From: Nocardia anaemiae NBRC 100462
GTDB taxonomy: Bacteria > Actinomycetota > Actinomycetes > Mycobacteriales > Mycobacteriaceae
Assembly: GCF_001612725.1 (NCBI RefSeq)
Contig: NZ_BDAZ01000040.1
Location: forward strand, 1 to 57,615
DNA: 57,615 nt
Direction of reading: 5' to 3'
The position numbers and the translations under genes were made by a program. Shown one piece after another: positions 52,811-57,615 of this stretch. The notes below the pieces were generated by a model that saw nothing but the letters and a program-made list of their open reading frames with translations, was not told where the DNA came from and ran no database searches. Numbering within the stretch: the first letter of the stretch is position 1; each line of letters begins with the position of its first letter.

Positions 52811-53659
52811 GTGCGTCACGCCTCCGTCTCTGTCCTCGCCGCTGCGGCGATCCTGGTCCCCACTACCACCGCGCTGATTCCGTCCGCGTTAGCGGCGCCG
52901 CCTGCCCATACGCAGGGCTGCATGGCCGGTTTCGATTGCGATATGAGCAGCCGAATCGCCGCTGTCGACGCGTATTTGAAGAATCGGCCCGGTGTGACCG
53001 GCTATGTGGTCCGCGATCGAGTCAGCGGTGGGGTGTACGCGAACGAGAATGCGGAGAACTCGGTCTGGACCGCCTCCACCATCAAGCTGGCCATCGCCGC
53101 CGATCTGCTCAACCGCGCGCGAGCGGGAGTGATCGGTCTGAGTCCGGAGGACCGCGGACTGATGGAATCGATGCTCGCCACCTCCAATGACCAGGCCGCC
53201 GACATCCTCTGGAACAAGTACGCGGGCCTGGATCGGATGGCCTATAACAACGCCTTCCGCGCCAGCGGCATGGTGAATCTGGTTCCGCAGCCGACGAATA
53301 CCGCGATGTTCCCGGACTGGTCGTTCCAGAAGTGCACCCCCGCCGATCTGGATCGGCTGATGGACTCGATCTTCAACAATATGCACCCCGACGACCGGAA
53401 CTACCTGTTCGACCGGATGCGCGCGGTCGACAGCAACCAGCACTGGGGCGTGTGGGGCGCGGGCGCCGCCATGCGGCCCGGCCTCAAGAACGGCTGGTCC
53501 GAGGAGCAGGGCGGCTGGGTGGTGAACTCGGTCGGCTTCGCCGGACCCGGCGAACGCTACACCCTCGCCATCATGAGCTCGCTCGGCGGCGACGGCGGCT
53601 ACACCGAAGGCGCCGCGACCGACACCAAGGTCGCCGAACTGCTTTTCAGCGGCCGCTGA
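52811..53659 (+). CDS. Secreted class A serine hydrolase (beta-lactamase/DD-peptidase-like)
   Basis: This 282-aa exported penicillin-recognising-type enzyme has a signal peptide with an AAAILV... core (1-29), and two cysteines soon after (CMAGFDC). SxxK is STIK (S89, K92), SDN-like SND is at 125-127 and the KTG-like motif is KNG (226-228) followed by VVNSVGF. The non-standard KNG and lack of a clear Glu166 region argue against a strong penicillinase and for a peptidoglycan-binding hydrolase. GTG at 52811. Confidence 0.85.
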   Translation: MRHASVSVLAAAAILVPTTTALIPSALAAPPAHTQGCMAGFDCDMSSRIAAVDAYLKNRPGVTGYVVRDRVSGGVYANENAENSVWTASTIKLAIAADLLNRARAGVIGLSPEDRGLMESMLATSNDQAADILWNKYAGLDRMAYNNAFRASGMVNLVPQPTNTAMFPDWSFQKCTPADLDRLMDSIFNNMHPDDRNYLFDRMRAVDSNQHWGVWGAGAAMRPGLKNGWSEEQGGWVVNSVGFAGPGERYTLAIMSSLGGDGGYTEGAATDTKVAELLFSGR

Positions 53660-53667
53660 GCTGATCC

Positions 53668-55182
53668 TTATCGAGCGACCCGCAAGGATTCGCTACGGCG
53701 CAACGATACGGGCGCACCATCCCGGGGGAACGGAATTGTCGTGAATCCCCACGGCATTCGATAATCCCCCGGGAGCTCCCACTCGTAATCGCGCACCAGT
53801 GCGGCGATTATCGTCTTCACCTCGAATGTTCCGAAGTGCATCCCGATGCACTTGTGCGCACCCGCGCCGAAGGGCACCCACGCGAGTCGATGCGATTTGT
53901 CCTCGCGCCGGGCTTCGCCGAAGCGTTCCGGATCGAATAGCTCCGGCCGGGTCCACAGCTCCGGCAGGAAATGATTGACCGTATACGCGCAGTCGATCGG
54001 CGTGCCCGCCGGAATGTAGTGCCCGAGGATTTCGGTGTCGCGTACCGCCCGCCGCGGCAGTCCGGGCACCGGCGGCAGCAAGCGCAAACTCTCCTTGAGC
54101 ACCAGATCCAGTTCGCGCATCCGGTCCAGATCGGCGATTGTCGGTGCGGCGCCGCCGATTTCGGCATCGACCGCACGCACCTCCGCGCGCACCCGCCGCT
54201 GCCATTCGGGATGTTTGCCGAGGTAGTAGGCCACAGCGGTGGCCGTGGTCGTGGTGGTGTCGTGCGCGGCCATGATCAGGAAGATCATGTGGTTGACCAC
54301 ATCCGCGTCACCGAATTCGGCGCCGTCCTCGGTGCGGGCATGACACAGTCCGGAAAAGAAGTCCGCCGACTCGGTCCGGCGCTTGTGCGGCAGCATGTCG
54401 GTGAAGTACTGCTCGAGCACCTTGCGCCCGCGCAGCCCGGCCCGCCAATTGCCGCCGGGCACCGGATGTCGAATAACCGACAGCCCGGCATGAGTGCAAT
54501 CGATGAACGCATCGATGAGCTTGCGGCGCTGCTCCCCGACATCGACGGCCATGAAGGTCTCGCCCGCGATCTCCAGGGTCAATTCCTTGATCGTCGGGTA
54601 GAGGCGGATGGTGCCGCCGTTGCGCGGTACCCACCGTTCGACGGCGGCCCGCGCCACCGGCGCCAATGTCGCCAGATGCGCCTCCAGCCGTTCCCTGGTG
54701 AAGGCCTGCTGCATGATCCGGCGATGGAACATGTGTTCGTCGAATTCCAGTAGCAACAGTCCGCGCCGGAAGAACGGACCGATGAAGTAGTCCCAGCCCT
54801 GGCCGAAATCGCGACGCCGCTTGCCGAGCACCTCATCGATCGCCTCCGGACCGCAGACCAGCACCCGATCCAGGCCCAGCGACGAATTCAGCGATACCGG
54901 ACCGTAGCGGCGATACCGCTGCATCATTTCGGCCGGGCCCCAGCGCAGGTAGTGCAGTCCGCGGCCGAAATACGGAAGTCCGGCATCGCCCGTCACCGCG
55001 GTCGCGGTGCTGCCGCGCGGCGGTGAGGCCAGCACATGCGGACGCTCGGGAACTCGGCGCAGCAGCCGATCGATCAGGTGGTCGTCCGGGATGTCGATGA
55101 GCGAGACATTCTCGGATTCGGGCCGCACGCTGGGCTTTCCATTCCCGCTGCGGATGTGTCCGACACGACCCCCGCCGACCAT
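53668..55182 (-). CDS. Cytochrome P450
   Basis: This 504-aa heme monooxygenase has the I-helix AAHDTTTT (oxygen-binding T), K-helix ExxR as KESLRLL, PERF-like FDPERFGEA, and the heme-ligand motif FGAGAHKCIGM with the axial cysteine. The N-terminal region before the P450 fold is longer than soluble bacterial CYPs. ATG at 55182 is supported by AGGGAGG six bases before it. It is divergent from ndh across 178 bases; redox partner unknown. Confidence 0.92.
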   Translation of the reverse strand: MVGGGRVGHIRSGNGKPSVRPESENVSLIDIPDDHLIDRLLRRVPERPHVLASPPRGSTATAVTGDAGLPYFGRGLHYLRWGPAEMMQRYRRYGPVSLNSSLGLDRVLVCGPEAIDEVLGKRRRDFGQGWDYFIGPFFRRGLLLLEFDEHMFHRRIMQQAFTRERLEAHLATLAPVARAAVERWVPRNGGTIRLYPTIKELTLEIAGETFMAVDVGEQRRKLIDAFIDCTHAGLSVIRHPVPGGNWRAGLRGRKVLEQYFTDMLPHKRRTESADFFSGLCHARTEDGAEFGDADVVNHMIFLIMAAHDTTTTTATAVAYYLGKHPEWQRRVRAEVRAVDAEIGGAAPTIADLDRMRELDLVLKESLRLLPPVPGLPRRAVRDTEILGHYIPAGTPIDCAYTVNHFLPELWTRPELFDPERFGEARREDKSHRLAWVPFGAGAHKCIGMHFGTFEVKTIIAALVRDYEWELPGDYRMPWGFTTIPFPRDGAPVSLRRSESLRVAR

Positions 55183-55360
55183 GAGAAACCTCCCTGAAGG
55201 ACAGGATCTATCGTATTCTCTTTTTCACATTCGTTCGCTCGAAAAGAATCGGCACATCAGCAACCGGGATCTCGCCGTGACGGCCAGGACAGCGCCGACT
55301 ACCGTAAGTCGGGTCAACAGCGTTCGAGGGGCCGCACCCCAGGTTTGAGGAGCACCGACG

Positions 55361-56800
55361 ATGAGCACTCAGTCTGTCGAGGAGAACCATCGCCACCGGG
55401 TGGTGGTGATCGGCTCCGGATTCGGCGGCTTGTTCGGTACCAAGCACCTCAAGCATGCCGACGTCGACGTCACCTTGATCTCCAAGACCTCCACCCACCT
55501 GTTCCAGCCGCTGCTCTACCAGGTCGCCACCGGCATCCTGTCGGTCGGCGAGATCGCCCCCGCGACCCGGCTGGTGCTGCGCAAGCAGAAGAACGCCCAG
55601 GTGCTGCTCGGCGATGTCATCGATATCGACCTCGAGCACAAGACCGTCACCTCGCAACTGCTCAACCAGAACACCGTCACCCCCTTCGACAGCTTGATCG
55701 TGGCGACCGGCGCGCAGCAGTCCTACTTCGGTAACGACCAGTTCGCCACCTACGCGCCCGGCATGAAGACCATCGACGACGCGCTGGAGCTACGCGCGCG
55801 CATCCTCGGCTCATTCGAAGGGGCCGAACTGGCCACTACCCAGGAAGTGCGGGACCGGCTGCTCACCTTCGTGGTCATCGGCGCCGGACCGACCGGTGTC
55901 GAATTGGCCGGTCAGATCGCCGAACTGGCCGATCGCACCCTGGAGGGCACCTTCCACAACATCGATCCGCGCGATGCCAGGGTGATCCTGGTCGAGGGCG
56001 CGGGTGCGGTACTCGGCCCGATGGGTCCGAAGCTGGGCGGCAAGGCCAAGCGGCGGCTGGAGAAGATGGGCGTGGAGATCCAGCTCAACGCCATGGTCAC
56101 CAATGTCGACGCACACGGTGTCACGGTGAAGGATGCCGACGGCACGGTGCGCCGCATCGAATCCTCGTGCAAGGTGTGGTCGGCCGGTGTGCAGGCCAGC
56201 CCGCTGGGCAAGATGCTCGCCGAACGCTCCGACGGCACCGAAACCGACCGCGCCGGGCGGGTGATCGTCGAGCCCGATCTGACCCTCAAGGGCCACCCGA
56301 ACGTCTTCGTGGTCGGCGACCTGATGTCGGTACCGAATGTGCCCGGTCAGGCTCAGGGCGCGATCCAGGGTGCGACCTACGCGGCCAAGCAGATCAAGGC
56401 CGGGCTGAAAGGCCAAGCGCCGCAGGACCGCAAGCCGTTCAAGTACTTCAACAAGGGCAGTATGGCGACGGTGTCGCGGTTCAGCGCCGTCTGCCAGGTC
56501 GGCAAGCTGGAGTTCGGCGGATTCATCGCCTGGCTGGCCTGGCTCGCCTTGCACCTGTACTACCTGGTCGGCTATCGCAGCCGGATCATCACCGTCATCC
56601 AGTGGTTCGTGACCTTCCTCGGCCGCACCCGCGGCCAGATGGCGGCCACCGAGCAGTGGGTCTTCGCCCGGCTCGCGGTGGAGGCGGTGCAGGCCGATCA
56701 GCAGGACGCCGACGAACTCGCGGCCGCGCTGGGTGCGCCGCCCGCGGAGAACGGGAAGGCCGCGCTCGCCGATAAGGCGGCCGACCGCAAGGTGGGCTAG
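55361..56800 (+). CDS. ndh: Type II NADH dehydrogenase (Ndh), NAD(P)/FAD-dependent
   Basis: This single-subunit, non-proton-pumping NADH:menaquinone oxidoreductase sits on the inner face of the membrane. In 479 aa it shows FAD site VVVIGSGFGGL, HLFQPLLYQVATG, NAD site FVVIGAGPTGVELAGQIAEL and FVVGDLMSV. A C-terminal hydrophobic membrane anchor reads FIAWLAWLALHLYYLVGYRSR. ATG at 55361 follows GAGGAGC. Confidence 0.94.
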   Translation: MSTQSVEENHRHRVVVIGSGFGGLFGTKHLKHADVDVTLISKTSTHLFQPLLYQVATGILSVGEIAPATRLVLRKQKNAQVLLGDVIDIDLEHKTVTSQLLNQNTVTPFDSLIVATGAQQSYFGNDQFATYAPGMKTIDDALELRARILGSFEGAELATTQEVRDRLLTFVVIGAGPTGVELAGQIAELADRTLEGTFHNIDPRDARVILVEGAGAVLGPMGPKLGGKAKRRLEKMGVEIQLNAMVTNVDAHGVTVKDADGTVRRIESSCKVWSAGVQASPLGKMLAERSDGTETDRAGRVIVEPDLTLKGHPNVFVVGDLMSVPNVPGQAQGAIQGATYAAKQIKAGLKGQAPQDRKPFKYFNKGSMATVSRFSAVCQVGKLEFGGFIAWLAWLALHLYYLVGYRSRIITVIQWFVTFLGRTRGQMAATEQWVFARLAVEAVQADQQDADELAAALGAPPAENGKAALADKAADRKVG

Positions 56801-56912
56801 CCGTCCGGTCGGCTAATCACTAGCAATATCTCCGCCTGATAAATTCTCCACCCATCCGAGCGCGCCTCGAATCCGAATGTGGGATGACATTTCTCCGGAT
56901 GAAAGGCGATGT

Positions 56913-57615
56913 ATGGGGACAGGCAAGCACAGAGCTCCTAACCCGCAGCGGCAGAAGATGGGGACGATGGTCGCGGCGGGTGCAGTACCGATCGTTCTGG
57001 CGCTGGTGGGAACCGGCACCGCGAATGCCGAGCCCGCACAGTCGAATACGGTGACGCAGGAGCAGAAGCCGCAATGGCCCGCGGCCGACGCCCCGAACGC
57101 GATGCCGTACGAGGGTCTGAACATCCCGGACAACACCAAGAGTTCACTGCAGTGGTCGCGTCCCGCGCCGGATAAGAAGTACCTCGCGCCCGTCGGTGTG
57201 CTGCACTCGCCCGGCCCGGTGGCTCCGGTACCGCCGATCGCCCCGCCACCCGGCAAGTTCCGCTTCGGTGACGTCACCGTCGACGCACCGGATTGGATCA
57301 ACCAGGAGCAGGCAATCCAGATCAACGACAACTCGGCGATGGCCGAGGCCAGCCTGGCGACATTCCTCGATTCGATCGGCATGGAGCGCAGCCGCTCGGA
57401 CCGGATCGCCGGACAGACCATCGGCACCGCCGCGATGGGTGCGATGGCGGGGGCGGGCGCAGCGATCCCTATCACGGCAAGCTCCGCGCTGGTCGGCGGT
57501 GCGCTGGGACTGGTCATCGGACTACCGCTCGTGCCTATCGGGCTCGTCGCGGGTCCGGCACTCGGGGCGGCGGTCGGTGCGGCCGTGATCACGGTCCCCG
57601 CGGCCGCCATCGGGG
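56913..57615 (+). CDS. Secreted/envelope protein of unknown function, 3' end outside window
   Basis: The reading frame is open from ATG 56913 to the window end (234 codons). It has a signal peptide (MGTMVAAGAVPIVLALVGTGTANA, cleavage near residue 39), then a proline-rich region (LHSPGPVAPVPPIAPPPGKF), a short domain with DAPDWINQEQAIQIND, and a long Gly/Ala-rich hydrophobic stretch (about 175-234). This resembles envelope proteins specific to Nocardia, but I do not know its function. GAAAGG lies upstream of the start. Confidence 0.75.
   Translation, partial: MGTGKHRAPNPQRQKMGTMVAAGAVPIVLALVGTGTANAEPAQSNTVTQEQKPQWPAADAPNAMPYEGLNIPDNTKSSLQWSRPAPDKKYLAPVGVLHSPGPVAPVPPIAPPPGKFRFGDVTVDAPDWINQEQAIQINDNSAMAEASLATFLDSIGMERSRSDRIAGQTIGTAAMGAMAGAGAAIPITASSALVGGALGLVIGLPLVPIGLVAGPALGAAVGAAVITVPAAAIG

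Overview
The window looks like a chromosomal segment of a Nocardia-type actinobacterium (Mycobacteriales). This is an inference from GC-rich coding DNA with strong third-position bias, frequent GTG starts and GTGA/ATGA overlaps, and a gene set typical of that group: mycofactocin genes mftD/mftE/mftR, an Rv3520c-type F420-dependent LLM oxidoreductase, an EthA-type Baeyer-Villiger monooxygenase, many TetR/MarR regulators, a DinB (mycothiol-transferase-like) protein and RecBCD. I saw no rRNA, tRNA, CRISPR array, insertion sequence or phage gene.

Layout. 1-5.7 kb: the 3' part of a type II Wadjet (Jet) anti-plasmid operon, JetB then JetC; the slot where JetD usually sits holds an MHS-family transporter. 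6.9-10.5 kb: a secreted VanY-like carboxypeptidase, an AT-richer gene-free stretch with a long hairpin, an orphan ribbon-helix-helix antitoxin-like gene, and an iron-sulfur class I fumarase divergent from a MarR regulator. 11.0-13.6 kb: an unusual mycofactocin fragment (mftE-mftD, divergent from mftR, with a palindrome between). 13.6-18.8 kb: a complete stressosome / partner-switching operon (rsbR, rsbS, rsbT, rsbX, an RsbU-type phosphatase fused to an RsbW-type kinase, and an RsbV-type STAS protein), preceded by a SigF/SigB-type promoter match and closed by a strong terminator. 18.9-24.5 kb: LLM oxidoreductase, cyclodeaminase-family protein, L,D-transpeptidase (also behind a SigF/SigB-type promoter match), a proline-rich membrane protein, and a quinone oxidoreductase with HxlR regulator. 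24.5-30.5 kb: ABC exporter with divergent MarR regulator, a FolD that lacks the catalytic lysine, a YdcF/ElyC-like secreted protein, a PrmC-related methyltransferase and a DinB-like protein. 30.5-40.2 kb: oxidative catabolism and regulators (SDR, succinate-semialdehyde-type dehydrogenase, ferredoxin reductase, PF10118 diiron-like protein, EthA-type BVMO, three TetR genes with palindromic operators) plus a candidate type VII secretion substrate. 40.2-43.5 kb: DNA alkylation repair. An ECF sigma gene is translationally coupled to a methyltransferase gene, followed by an Oxygenase-NA-type dioxygenase and an Ada-type zinc protein; a second methyltransferase lies just downstream behind a near-identical ECF promoter. 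43.5-52.2 kb: recC, recB, recD. 52.5-57.6 kb: a small ORF, a secreted class A serine hydrolase, a P450, a type II NADH dehydrogenase and the 5' part of a secreted protein.

How they work together. Three regulatory stories stand out. (1) The stressosome operon and the L,D-transpeptidase share a GTTT-N15/17-GGGTAT promoter, which fits control of and by a SigF/SigB-like factor encoded elsewhere. (2) The ECF sigma operon and ogt share the promoter TCACG-N16-CGTCTA, defining a small alkylation-damage regulon. (3) The FolD lacking its cyclohydrolase lysine lies about 6 kb from a stand-alone cyclodeaminase/cyclohydrolase-family gene, suggesting that two one-carbon activities have been split between two proteins.
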